DNA of 16,674 bases. It comes from Leucobacter sp. UBA1945 (lineage in GTDB: Bacteria > Actinomycetota > Actinomycetes > Actinomycetales > Microbacteriaceae). Position 1 is the stretch's first letter. Each line of letters opens with the position of its first letter. Under the pieces are notes generated by a model. It was not told the origin of the DNA, did not search any database, and saw nothing but the letters and a program-made list of their open reading frames with translations. Positions 1 through 7,176 of the stretch are shown piece by piece. The stretch lies in the NCBI GenBank assembly GCA_002336855.1, contig DDEV01000113.1, positions 1-16,674 on the forward strand, in the 5' to 3' direction. Made by a program: the position numbers and the translations under genes.

Positions 1-804
1 CGGGGCCAGCTCGGCGGCCGTCTGCTCTGCGCGGTCGAGCCGCACGGCGAGGGTGCGCAGGCCGCGAAGCGCAAGCCAGGCCTCGAACGGGCCCGGAATC
101 GACCCCTGCAGCGTGCGCTTCGCAAGCAGCCGCTCTCGCAGCGCGACATCTGAGGTCACCGCCAGGCCGAGCAGCACATCAGAGTGACCTGCGATGAACT
201 TCGTGGCCGAGTGCACTACGAGGTCGGCGCCGAACTCGAGCGGGCGCTGGCGCAGCGGTGTCGAGAACGTGTTGTCGACCACGACAATCGCGCCGCGCTG
301 CTTCGCCGCCGCGATCAGAGTCGGCAGGTCGAGCACGTCGAGCAGCGGATTCGTCGGCGACTCGAGCCAGACCAGATCGGCTCCGTCGAAGGCTGCGATC
401 GTCTCGTCGACTTGCGTGGGATCGACCTCGCGCAGCACGAGCGCGCCATCGGCGTGAAGCTCCCGCGCGAGCCCGATCGTGCCGTTGTACGAGGTGCCGG
501 GAACGACGGCCACTCCCCCGACTGGCACGAGCGAGAGCGCCGCCGCTACCGCCGCCATGCCCGAGGCATACGACAGAGCCGGCACCGGCGATCCCTCGAG
601 CTGCGAAATCGCTTCTTCTAAAGGCTCCCAGCTCTCGTTCGAGAAGCGCGCGTACACGCGGTCGCCCGGCTGCGGCACTGCCGATCCCACGTACGTCGAT
701 GTCAGCGTGATTGGCGGGTTGAGCGAGCTGCCAGTTTCTCTGGGTGGCCTGCCGAGTGAGACGACGGACGTAGCTGGGCGGTGTTGCTCGGAGTTGGCTG
801 CCAT
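1..804 (-). CDS. PLP-dependent trans-sulfuration enzyme (cystathionine gamma-synthase/lyase family), 3' end beyond window
   Basis: The reading frame is open from an ATG at 804 to the left edge, giving 268 residues; the C-terminal part is outside the window. It is a fold-type I PLP enzyme of the Cys/Met metabolism family. Visible marks are YASGMAA (residues 79-85), PGTSYNGT (102-109), ESPTNPLLDV (148-157), VVDNTFSTPL (175-184) and VHSATKFIAGHSD (197-209), where Lys202 should form the Schiff base with PLP. Members catalyse gamma-replacement or gamma-elimination on cystathionine, homocysteine or methionine derivatives; which reaction applies here cannot be read from the sequence. The usual NPT of the substrate region is replaced by NES in the YARFSNESW segment (51-59), so this is a divergent subgroup. 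It lies 75 bp downstream of ctaB on the same strand. No ribosome binding site precedes the ATG, but a -10-like TATGCT ends 6 nt before it, which suggests a leaderless mRNA. Confidence 0.9.
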   Translation of the reverse strand, partial: MAANSEQHRPATSVVSLGRPPRETGSSLNPPITLTSTYVGSAVPQPGDRVYARFSNESWEPLEEAISQLEGSPVPALSYASGMAAVAAALSLVPVGGVAVVPGTSYNGTIGLARELHADGALVLREVDPTQVDETIAAFDGADLVWLESPTNPLLDVLDLPTLIAAAKQRGAIVVVDNTFSTPLRQRPLEFGADLVVHSATKFIAGHSDVLLGLAVTSDVALRERLLAKRTLQGSIPGPFEAWLALRGLRTLAVRLDRAEQTAAELAP

Positions 805-810
805 GGAGAC

Positions 811-816
811 AGCATA
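811..816 (-). promoter_or_regulatory. Putative -10 element (TATGCT) for a leaderless transcript of the PLP-enzyme gene
   Basis: Read on the minus strand, TATGCT is followed by 6 nt and then the ATG at 804. This puts the expected transcription start on the A of the start codon. There is no Shine-Dalgarno sequence in between, which fits a leaderless mRNA, a common type in actinobacteria. No convincing -35 hexamer is visible 16-18 nt upstream. This is inferred from spacing only. Confidence 0.4.
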
Positions 817-843
817 GGCCGCAGCCGTTTCAGGAAGTTGTTG

Positions 844-868
844 CGTTGCCGCGTATTACGTTGCCGCG
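844..868. repeat. Tandem 10-bp direct repeat (CGTTGCCGCG, 15-bp period)
   Basis: CGTTGCCGCG occurs at 844-853 and again exactly at 859-868, separated by TATTA. The pair sits in the 75-bp gap between the ctaB stop and the start of the PLP-enzyme gene, about 40-65 bp upstream of that start. The position would suit an operator or activator site for the downstream gene. No known regulator motif was recognised, and the repeat could be chance in GC-rich DNA. Confidence 0.5.
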
Positions 869-879
869 AGTTTCGCTCG

Positions 880-1815
880 TTAGAACGGCAGCAGCGGGTC
901 TACCGCGATGGCGAGCGAAAGCAGCGAAAGATAGGCGATGGAGCCGTGGAAGACCTTCATCGGCTTGCCCTCTTCGCCCCGAATCGCGCTGCCGTAGAGG
1001 CGATGCGACTCGAAGACGAACCAACCGCCTGCCGCAAGCGCTACGACCGTATAGACGATGCCCATGTGCGCAACCGGAATGAGCAGCAGGCTCGAAGCGA
1101 ACGTCGCCCACGCGTACAGGATGATCTGCAGGCCGACAGTGACGCGACCGCGCACGACGCCAAGCATTGGCACCCCCGCGTTCGCGTAATCGTCGCGGTA
1201 CTTCATCGAAAGCGGCCAGTAGTGCGGCGGCGTCCAGAGGAAGATGATCAGGAAGAAGATCCAGGCCGGCCAATCGAGCGAACCGGTGACCGCAGCCCAA
1301 CCGATGAGCACCGGGAAGCACCCGGCGATGCCGCCCCAGATGATGTTCTGCTCGCTGTGGCGCTTGAGCAGCAGCGTGTAGATCACCACGTAGAAGAAGA
1401 TCGCCGCCGCCGAGAGCGCTGCCGCGAGCCAGTTCGTCGTGAGCCAGAGCCAAGCCACCGAAAGCACACCGAGCACCCAAGAGAAGACGAGGGCGTTTCG
1501 ATCACTGATCTCGCCGGTGACGAGTGGCCGCTTCGAGGTGCGCTTCATGCGGCGATCCATGTCGCGGTCGATGTAGCAGTTGAACGAACCGGCCGAGCCC
1601 GCGCTCATCGCCCCGCCGAGCAGCGTGGCGAGCACGAGCCAGAGATTCGGCAACCCGCCCTCAGCCAGAATCATGGCCGGCACCGTCACCACCAGCAACA
1701 GCTCCATCACACGCGGTTTGGTGAGCGAAACGTAAGCCTTCACCGTGCGCGCGAAGCCGATCTTTTGCGGTCGGGCACCTGACTGAACTGAGGAGAGAGT
1801 TTCGGTGGACATCAT
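880..1815 (-). CDS. ctaB: Protoheme IX farnesyltransferase (heme o synthase)
   Basis: 311 residues. This UbiA-family integral membrane prenyltransferase converts protoheme and farnesyl diphosphate into heme o for aa3-type cytochrome oxidase. The first Asp-rich site is NCYIDRDMD (79-87, NxxxDxxxD), followed by the family's KRTSKRPLVTG (91-101). The second Asp-rich site is in the segment DDYANAGVPMLGVVRG. Long hydrophobic stretches consistent with seven to nine membrane helices make up most of the chain, starting near residue 35. The start is the first of two consecutive ATG codons. A GAGAGG lies 13 nt upstream of it, further than ideal, and a -10-like TACGAT ends 5 nt upstream, so initiation could be leaderless. 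It is divergent from tkt, an arrangement common in actinobacteria. The PLP-enzyme gene follows on the same strand. Confidence 0.96.
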   Translation of the reverse strand: MMSTETLSSVQSGARPQKIGFARTVKAYVSLTKPRVMELLLVVTVPAMILAEGGLPNLWLVLATLLGGAMSAGSAGSFNCYIDRDMDRRMKRTSKRPLVTGEISDRNALVFSWVLGVLSVAWLWLTTNWLAAALSAAAIFFYVVIYTLLLKRHSEQNIIWGGIAGCFPVLIGWAAVTGSLDWPAWIFFLIIFLWTPPHYWPLSMKYRDDYANAGVPMLGVVRGRVTVGLQIILYAWATFASSLLLIPVAHMGIVYTVVALAAGGWFVFESHRLYGSAIRGEEGKPMKVFHGSIAYLSLLSLAIAVDPLLPF

Positions 1816-1816
1816 G

Positions 1817-1826
1817 TACTATCGTA
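1817..1826. promoter_or_regulatory. Overlapping opposed -10-like hexamers between ctaB and tkt
   Basis: The inverted repeat GTAC-TATC-GTAC contains TACTAT on the plus strand (1817-1822) and TACGAT on the minus strand (1826 to 1821). The minus-strand hexamer would give a start at or next to the ctaB ATG (1815). The plus-strand hexamer would give a tkt leader of about 75 nt; TAGGCT at 1840-1845 is an alternative tkt -10. No good -35 is visible in either direction. Tentative. Confidence 0.3.
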
Positions 1827-1890
1827 CCCTCTCGCACGGTAGGCTTGTTCTGGTGCTCGGCAGGGCTGCGTCGAGCCTTCAAAAACTTGA

Positions 1891-1896
1891 GAGAGG
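1891..1896 (+). promoter_or_regulatory. Ribosome binding site fixing the tkt GTG start
   Basis: GAGAGG lies 7 nt before GTG at 1904. This good spacing selects the GTG over upstream in-frame ATG codons (for example at 1805 and 1814), which would add about 33 residues of unconserved sequence and overlap the ctaB start. Confidence 0.75.
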
Positions 1897-1903
1897 CCGG
1901 TCA

Positions 1904-4012
1904 GTGGGCGAAGTATTGCAGTGGGATGAGCTCGACGATCGCGCGGTGGACACCGCGCGCGTGCTCGCAGCGGACGCGGTGGAAAAGGTTGGCAATGGTC
2001 ACCCTGGCACCGCGATTAGTTTGGCTCCCGCGGCCTACCTGCTTTACCAGAAGGTGATGCGGCACGACCCGCGCGACACGAACTGGATCGGCCGCGACCG
2101 CTTCATTCTCTCGATCGGTCACAGCTCGCTCACTCAGTACGTGCAGCTGTACCTCGGAGGCTTCGGTCTCGAACTGGACGACATCGAGGCGCTGCGCAGC
2201 TGGGGGTCGAAGACTCCCGGCCACCCCGAATTCGGGCACACCGCTGGTGTCGAGATCACCACCGGCCCGCTCGGTCAGGGTCTGGCATCGGCCGTCGGCT
2301 TCGCGTACGCGCAGCGCTACGAGCGAGGCCTGTTCGATCCGGAGGCGGCACCCGGTACGAGCCCGTTCGACCATTACACCTACGTGATCGCAGGCGACGG
2401 CGACCTGCAAGAGGGCGTCACCTCGGAGGCTGCGTCGCTCGCCGGCCACCAGGAGCTCGGCAACCTGATCGCGATCTACGACTCGAACCAGATCTCGATC
2501 GAAGACGACACCGACATCGCCTACAGCGAGAACGTGCGCCAGCGCTACGAGGCATACGGCTGGCAGGTGCTCGAGGTCGACTGGCGCACCGGCAACGACA
2601 TGAGCGCCGACGGTTACCGCGAAGACCTGCCCGCGCTTTACTCGGCAATCGAGAACGCGAAGGCCGAGTCGGGCAAGCCCACGCTCATCATCTTGAAGAC
2701 CATTATTGGCTGGCCTTCGCCCGGCAAGCAGAACACGGGTGGCATTCACGGTTCGGCGCTCGGCGCTGACGAGCTCGCCGGCCTGAAGCGCGAGCTCGGC
2801 TTCGACCCCGAGCAGCACTTCGTGGTGGCTCCCGAGGTGATCTCGCACGCGCGCGGTCTCGTCGAGCGCGCCGCGGAAGACCGTGCGGCTTGGCAGGCGA
2901 CCTTCGACGCATGGGCTGCGGCGAACCCCGAGCGCAAGGCGCTGCTTGAGCGCCTCGAAGCCGGCGAGCTTCCCGCAGGCGCCGACGAAGCACTGCCGGT
3001 CTTCGAAGCGGGCACCAGCGTCGCGACGCGCTCGGCAAGCGGCAAGGTGATCAACGCTCTCGCACCGATCATGCCCGAGCTCTGGGGCGGCTCAGCCGAC
3101 CTCGCCGGCTCGAACAACACCACCATCAACGGCGCGCCCTCGTTCGTGCCCGCGCACCACTCGACCGGCAGCTGGAAGGGCGACCCGTACGGCCGAGTGC
3201 TGCACTTCGGTATCCGTGAGCACGCGATGGCCGCGATCATCAACGGCATCCAGCTGCACGGCAAGACCCGCAGCTACGCCGGAACCTTCTTGCAGTTCGC
3301 CGACTACATGCGCCCCGCGGTGCGCCTGGCTGCACTGATGAACGTGCCGAGCATTTTCGTGTGGACCCACGATTCGATCGGCCTCGGCGAGGACGGCCCC
3401 ACGCACCAGCCCATCGAGCACCTGGCATCGCTGCGTGCGATCCCGAACCTTGCGATGGTTCGCCCCGCGGACGCGAACGAGGTCTCGGTCGCGTGGCACG
3501 AGACGCTCAGCCGCCACGCCGGCCCGACCGGCATCGCGCTGACTCGTCAGAACGTGCCCGTCTTTGCTCGCGGCGAGGGTGCGGCCGAGGGAGACACCTT
3601 TGCTTCTGCCGAGGGCGTGCGCCGTGGCGCCTACGTACTCGCAGAGTCGCCGACCGGAACCGTTGATGTGATCCTCGTTGCGACCGGTAGCGAGGTGCAG
3701 CTTGCCGTGACCGCCCGCGAACAGCTCGCCGCTGACGGCATCGGCGCTCGCGTCGTTTCGGCTCCCTGCCTCGAGTGGTTCGCCGAGCAGACCCCTGAGT
3801 ACCGCGAATACGTGCTGCCCGCTGCCGTGACCGCGCGCGTGAGCGTCGAGGCCGGCATCGCGCTCGGCTGGCGAGAAATCGTCGGTGACCGTGGCCGCTC
3901 GGTCAGCATCGAGCACTTCGGCGCATCGGCCGACGCCGAGACCCTCTTCCGCGAATTCGGTGTCACTACCGAGGCCGTCGTGGCCGCCGCGAAGAACTCG
4001 CTCGCGGCCTAG
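1904..4012 (+). CDS. tkt: Transketolase
   Basis: 702 residues from a GTG start, full length for the family. This thiamine-diphosphate enzyme moves two-carbon ketol units between ketose and aldose phosphates in the non-oxidative pentose phosphate pathway. In order: GNGHPGT (30-36) with the substrate His33; GRDRFILSIGHSS (63-75); GPLGQGLASAVG (121-132); the TPP/metal motif GDGDLQEG (164-171) with the downstream Asn of YDSNQISIEDD; and the pyrimidine-binding signature WTHDSIGLGEDGPTHQP near residue 487. The C-terminal third ends in the usual transketolase C domain (VATGSEVQLAV, then FGASADAETLFREFG). It is the first gene of a tkt-tal-pgi operon, with a 26-nt gap to tal. Divergent ctaB lies upstream. 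Nothing looks damaged. Confidence 0.97.
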   Translation: MGEVLQWDELDDRAVDTARVLAADAVEKVGNGHPGTAISLAPAAYLLYQKVMRHDPRDTNWIGRDRFILSIGHSSLTQYVQLYLGGFGLELDDIEALRSWGSKTPGHPEFGHTAGVEITTGPLGQGLASAVGFAYAQRYERGLFDPEAAPGTSPFDHYTYVIAGDGDLQEGVTSEAASLAGHQELGNLIAIYDSNQISIEDDTDIAYSENVRQRYEAYGWQVLEVDWRTGNDMSADGYREDLPALYSAIENAKAESGKPTLIILKTIIGWPSPGKQNTGGIHGSALGADELAGLKRELGFDPEQHFVVAPEVISHARGLVERAAEDRAAWQATFDAWAAANPERKALLERLEAGELPAGADEALPVFEAGTSVATRSASGKVINALAPIMPELWGGSADLAGSNNTTINGAPSFVPAHHSTGSWKGDPYGRVLHFGIREHAMAAIINGIQLHGKTRSYAGTFLQFADYMRPAVRLAALMNVPSIFVWTHDSIGLGEDGPTHQPIEHLASLRAIPNLAMVRPADANEVSVAWHETLSRHAGPTGIALTRQNVPVFARGEGAAEGDTFASAEGVRRGAYVLAESPTGTVDVILVATGSEVQLAVTAREQLAADGIGARVVSAPCLEWFAEQTPEYREYVLPAAVTARVSVEAGIALGWREIVGDRGRSVSIEHFGASADAETLFREFGVTTEAVVAAAKNSLAA

Positions 4013-4038
4013 GCCGCGCACTGCTATCGGAGGCACCA

Positions 4039-5148
4039 ATGAGCAATCAACGCACCACCGAACTCAGCGAGGCCGGCGTCAGCATTTGGCTTGACGACCT
4101 CTCGCGCGCTCGCATCGACAGCGGCAATCTCGCCGAGGTGATCGCGACCCGGAACGTGGTCGGGGTCACCACGAACCCGACCATCTTCGCGAACGCGATC
4201 GGCGCGGGCACCGGGTACGGTGACCGCATTGCCGCCGCGGCTCTCGCCGGGTCCAGCGCTGAGCAGACCGTCTTCGAGCTGATGTGCGCCGATGTCGCCG
4301 ACGCGTGCGACGTGCTTGCCCCTGTCTATGAGGCGAGCCATGGCCGAGATGGCCGCGTATCGATCGAGGTCTCCCCCGTGCTCGCGCGCGACACCGAGGG
4401 CACGATCGCCCAGGCTCGCGAGCTCTGGGCAAAGGTCGACCGCCCGAACGCGATGATCAAGATTCCCGCCACCGTCGAGGGTCTCGAGGCGATCAGCGAG
4501 GTCGTCGGCTCAGGGATCAGTGTCAACGTCACGCTCATCTTCAGCCTGACTCGCTACCGCCAGGTCATCAACGCGTACCTTGTCGGTCTCGAGCGCGCGC
4601 GCGCCGCGGGCCACGACATTTCGCAGATCCACTCAGTTGCTTCGTTCTTCGTGTCGCGCGTCGACACCGAGATCGACGGAAGGCTCACCGCGCTCGGCAC
4701 TCCTGAGGCGCTCGCCTTGAAGTCTCAGGCGGGCCTGGCGAACGCTCGCCTCGCCTACGAGGTGTTCGAGCAGGGCTTCTCGAGCGAGCGAGCCCGCATG
4801 CTGCTCGACTTCGGTGCGAACCTGCAGCGCCCGCTCTGGGCGTCGACCGGCGTGAAAGATCCTGCCCTTCCAGACACGCTTTACGTGGCTGGCCTCGTAG
4901 CGGCAGACGTGGTCAACACGATGCCCGAGGCGACGCTGAATGCCTTCGCCGACCACGGCGAAACGGCGGGCGACACCGTGACCGATGCATACCGCGAAAG
5001 CGATCTCGTGCTAAACGCGCTCGACGGCCTCGGCATTGACTACAACGAAGTCACCGAACTGCTCGAGGTCGAGGGGCTGCAGAAGTTCGAGGCCTCGTGG
5101 GCTGAACTGCTGACGACAGTGGAGGGCGCGCTGGCGGAGGCCGCATGA
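4039..5148 (+). CDS. tal: Transaldolase
   Basis: 369 residues, the size of the longer bacterial transaldolase type found in actinobacteria. It transfers a dihydroxyacetone unit from sedoheptulose 7-phosphate to glyceraldehyde 3-phosphate. The barrel carries GVTTNPTIFANAI (42-54), VSIEVSPVLARDT (107-119) and MIKIPAT (139-145), where Lys141 is the expected Schiff-base lysine. Later comes FSLTRYRQVINAYLVGLE, typical of the family. GGAGG at 4029-4033 stands 5 nt before the ATG. The stop codon overlaps the start of pgi by 4 nt (ATGA), so the two are probably translationally coupled. Confidence 0.97.
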   Translation: MSNQRTTELSEAGVSIWLDDLSRARIDSGNLAEVIATRNVVGVTTNPTIFANAIGAGTGYGDRIAAAALAGSSAEQTVFELMCADVADACDVLAPVYEASHGRDGRVSIEVSPVLARDTEGTIAQARELWAKVDRPNAMIKIPATVEGLEAISEVVGSGISVNVTLIFSLTRYRQVINAYLVGLERARAAGHDISQIHSVASFFVSRVDTEIDGRLTALGTPEALALKSQAGLANARLAYEVFEQGFSSERARMLLDFGANLQRPLWASTGVKDPALPDTLYVAGLVAADVVNTMPEATLNAFADHGETAGDTVTDAYRESDLVLNALDGLGIDYNEVTELLEVEGLQKFEASWAELLTTVEGALAEAA

Positions 5149-6653
5149 CGGTTCAGCTCAGCATCCAGAACGAGCTTGACCAGGCCACACAGGCGCCTCT
5201 TCAGCAGCTCTGCGAGGATCGCTTCGCGAGCAGGCTTCTTTCGCGTGACGAAACCCTCTGGGGTAAGGCTGCACGCGACGAAGCGTCGAAGCGCCTCGGC
5301 TGGGTAGACCCTTTTGCGGCAGCTGAGCAGGTACTCGAAGATGCGACCCAGCTTCGCGACGAGCTGCGGGCTCGCGGCATCGATCGCATCGTGCTCTGCG
5401 GCATGGGTGGGTCAAGCCTCGGCCCCGAGGTCATTGCGCGCGAAGCCGGAGTGCAGCTCACTGTGCTCGATTCAACGCACCCTGACGTCGTTCGTCGTGC
5501 GCTCACCGGCGCTCTGGCACGCACCGCGGTCGTGGTGTCGTCGAAGTCGGGTGGCACCATCGAGACCCGCTCGCACGCTGAGACTTTTCTTGCCGCCTTT
5601 CGTTCGGCGGGCCTCGATCCCAAGGCGCACGTGTTCTACGTCACCGACCCCGGATCGCCGCTTTCGAGCGAGGCTGAGCAGGGCTATCGCGTCTTTCTGG
5701 CAGACCCGAATGTGGGCGGTCGGTTTTCGGCGCTGACTGCGTTCGGTATTGTTCCGACAGTCCTCGCCGGGGCAGACATGGAACGCGTACTTTCAGAAGC
5801 ACGAGCCGCGCACGAGTTGTTGTTCGCAGATTCCCCCGAGAACCCCGCGCTCAGGCTCGCCGCCGCAATTGCGGCAGCGCTGCCCGAGCGTTACGTGCTG
5901 CTGCTCAGCGAGAGCAGCGAAGGTGTCGACCAGAGCTGGGGCCTGAGCGACTGGATCGAGCAGCTCGTTGCCGAGTCAACGGGCAAGGAGGGCGTCGGTG
6001 TGCTGCCTGTCGCCCTGCCGGGTGGCGCGCACGAGCTCTTGACCCCTCCCCCTCACGCGATCGCCATCAGGCTCAATGCGGCTGCGAAAGACCAGACCAC
6101 CGATATCGCACTGGTCGCCCCGCTCGGCGCGCAACTGCTGCTCTGGGAGGTAGCAACGGCGGCTCTCGGCCGCCTCATGCGTATCAATCCATTCGACCAA
6201 CCTGACGTCGAGGCCGCAAAGGTTGCCGCTCGCTCGGCGCTGCAGCATGCAGCCGAATCGCTCGGTGATGCCGATGCGGCGCACGACGACGAACTGATCG
6301 AGCAGTTGCAACGACCCGTCTCGGCGAATGGCTATGTCGCGATCCAGGCGTTTGTCGACCGCGAGTCACCCCTCGGTGCCCGGGCCGTGCGCCTGCGCGA
6401 GCGCCTCGCCGCTGAGCTCGGCGTACCGGTGGCGCTCGGCTGGGGCCCTCGCTATCTCCACTCCACAGGCCAGCTGCACAAGGGGGGGCCGGCGCTTGGG
6501 GCCTTCGTGCAGCTCGTAGATGACTCGGCGACAGAGCTGCCTATCGGACTTGAGTCGACAGCAGGTTTTGGCGCGCTGATGAGTGCTCAGGCTCGCGGCG
6601 ACCGCGAGGTACTCGAGGATCGCGGCAGAACGGTACTGAGGCTTGCACAGTAG
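5145..6653 (+). CDS. pgi: Glucose-6-phosphate isomerase
   Basis: 502 residues with two SIS-type sugar-isomerase domains. It interconverts glucose 6-phosphate and fructose 6-phosphate. Phosphate-binding and active-site stretches are GMGGSSLGPEV (about 86-96), SSKSGGTIET (about 133-142), NVGGRFSALTAFG (about 189-201), LVAESTGKEG (about 273-282, containing the probable catalytic Glu) and HSTGQLHKGGP (about 440-450). The last motif is the version I associate with the Pgi half of fused transaldolase/phosphoglucose isomerases rather than the E. coli-type enzyme. It starts at an ATG overlapping the tal stop by 4 nt, with GGAGG 4 nt upstream. It is the last gene of the tkt operon and is followed 29 nt later by a strong hairpin terminator. 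The run of seven G at 6482-6488 does not break the frame. Confidence 0.95.
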   Translation: MTVQLSIQNELDQATQAPLQQLCEDRFASRLLSRDETLWGKAARDEASKRLGWVDPFAAAEQVLEDATQLRDELRARGIDRIVLCGMGGSSLGPEVIAREAGVQLTVLDSTHPDVVRRALTGALARTAVVVSSKSGGTIETRSHAETFLAAFRSAGLDPKAHVFYVTDPGSPLSSEAEQGYRVFLADPNVGGRFSALTAFGIVPTVLAGADMERVLSEARAAHELLFADSPENPALRLAAAIAAALPERYVLLLSESSEGVDQSWGLSDWIEQLVAESTGKEGVGVLPVALPGGAHELLTPPPHAIAIRLNAAAKDQTTDIALVAPLGAQLLLWEVATAALGRLMRINPFDQPDVEAAKVAARSALQHAAESLGDADAAHDDELIEQLQRPVSANGYVAIQAFVDRESPLGARAVRLRERLAAELGVPVALGWGPRYLHSTGQLHKGGPALGAFVQLVDDSATELPIGLESTAGFGALMSAQARGDREVLEDRGRTVLRLAQ

Positions 6654-6682
6654 CCGCAGAGCAAACAAGTAGTCGCAGAACA

Positions 6683-6712
6683 AAGAATGGGCCCCTCTCG
6701 GGGCCCATTCTT
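6683..6712. terminator. Bidirectional intrinsic terminator between pgi and rbpA
   Basis: AAGAATGGGCCCC (6683-6695) and GGGGCCCATTCTT (6700-6712) form a perfect 13-bp stem with a TCTC loop. The AT-rich base of the stem gives a short T-containing tail on the plus strand (TTCTTATT) and an equivalent A/T-rich tail on the minus strand. It sits between convergent pgi (stop at 6653) and rbpA (stop at 6724), so it can end transcription from both sides. Confidence 0.93.
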
Positions 6713-6723
6713 ATTCAAGCAAC

Positions 6724-7092
6724 TTACGCTGCTGTCGGAGCGGCACTGCCGCGGCGCTCGCGCAGCTTCTGCAGCGCCTGCTCGAGCAGTTCCTCGGCCT
6801 CTTCCGGCGTGCGGCGCTCCTTCACATAAGCGAGGTGCGTCTTGTACGGCTCGTTCTTCAGCAGCTCCGGCGGGTTCTGTCGGTCTCGACCGGCAGGCAG
6901 GCCGCTGTGCGGCGAATCGATCTGATCGGGAATCTCTTCCGGATCGACGTCTGCCGCAAAGTAGCGAACGGTTTCGTTGCCGAGAATGTCGTAGTACGGA
7001 ACGGCGATGCGCTCTGCACGCACTCCATGATCCATCTCGCCCATAGGGCCCGAGCCAACTCGGGCTCCGCGAATCGCATTGCTGCCAGACAC
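6724..7092 (-). CDS. rbpA: RNA polymerase-binding protein RbpA
   Basis: 122 residues from a GTG start. RbpA is an actinobacterial protein that binds the beta/beta' subunits and the principal sigma factor and stabilises the open complex. The N-terminal tail reads SNAIRGARVGSGPMGE (3-18). A core domain follows, then the hallmark NEPYKTHLAYVKERR linker and a helical sigma-interaction segment (EEAEELLEQALQKL), with a short Ala-rich tail. Many RbpA proteins have Cys pairs of a zinc ribbon in the core. Here the equivalent stretches read YYDILGNE and IDSPHSGLPAG, and the whole protein has no cysteine, so zinc binding is not expected. GAAAGG at 7099-7104 lies 6 nt before the GTG. It is the last gene of the leftward block, ending against the shared terminator. 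Confidence 0.94.
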   Translation of the reverse strand: MSGSNAIRGARVGSGPMGEMDHGVRAERIAVPYYDILGNETVRYFAADVDPEEIPDQIDSPHSGLPAGRDRQNPPELLKNEPYKTHLAYVKERRTPEEAEELLEQALQKLRERRGSAAPTAA

Positions 7093-7107
7093 GTCACACC
7101 TTTCTGT

Positions 7108-7119
7108 GGACCGAAGTCC
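7108..7119 (-). promoter_or_regulatory. GGAC(UUCG)GUCC hairpin abutting the rbpA ribosome binding site
   Basis: On the minus strand the sequence is GGACTTCGGTCC, a 4-bp stem closed by C-G around a UUCG tetraloop, one of the most stable small RNA hairpins known. It is followed by ACA and then the ribosome binding site GAAAGG (7104 to 7099) and the GTG start at 7092. The structure is certain on paper; any effect on translation or mRNA stability is inference. Confidence 0.55.
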
Positions 7120-7176
7120 GTGAAGTAAATCCTGTTATTGCCTGATCGACCGCGTAATGCTCGGCCGATCGGCGCG

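Noticed and set aside
781..1782. Plus-strand open frame (333 codons) opposite ctaB
   Set aside because: Arg/His/Glu-rich low-complexity translation antisense to a clear membrane protein; a shadow of ctaB.
1901..2848. Minus-strand open frames opposite tkt (also 3092-4039)
   Set aside because: Both are antisense to conserved transketolase coding sequence, with no motif and no ribosome binding site.
6482..6488. Run of seven G in pgi as a possible frameshift
   Set aside because: The frame reads correctly on both sides (HSTGQLHKGGP, then LGAFVQLV), so the length of the run is right.
7164..7173. GCCGATCGGC palindrome after the secG stop as a terminator
   Set aside because: It is a perfect palindrome with no loop and no following T tract, so it is not an intrinsic terminator and secG-rbpA read-through is likely.
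7093..7176. SigR-type promoter (GGAAT then GTT) for rbpA, as known in Streptomyces
   Set aside because: Neither element is found at proper spacing in the gap.
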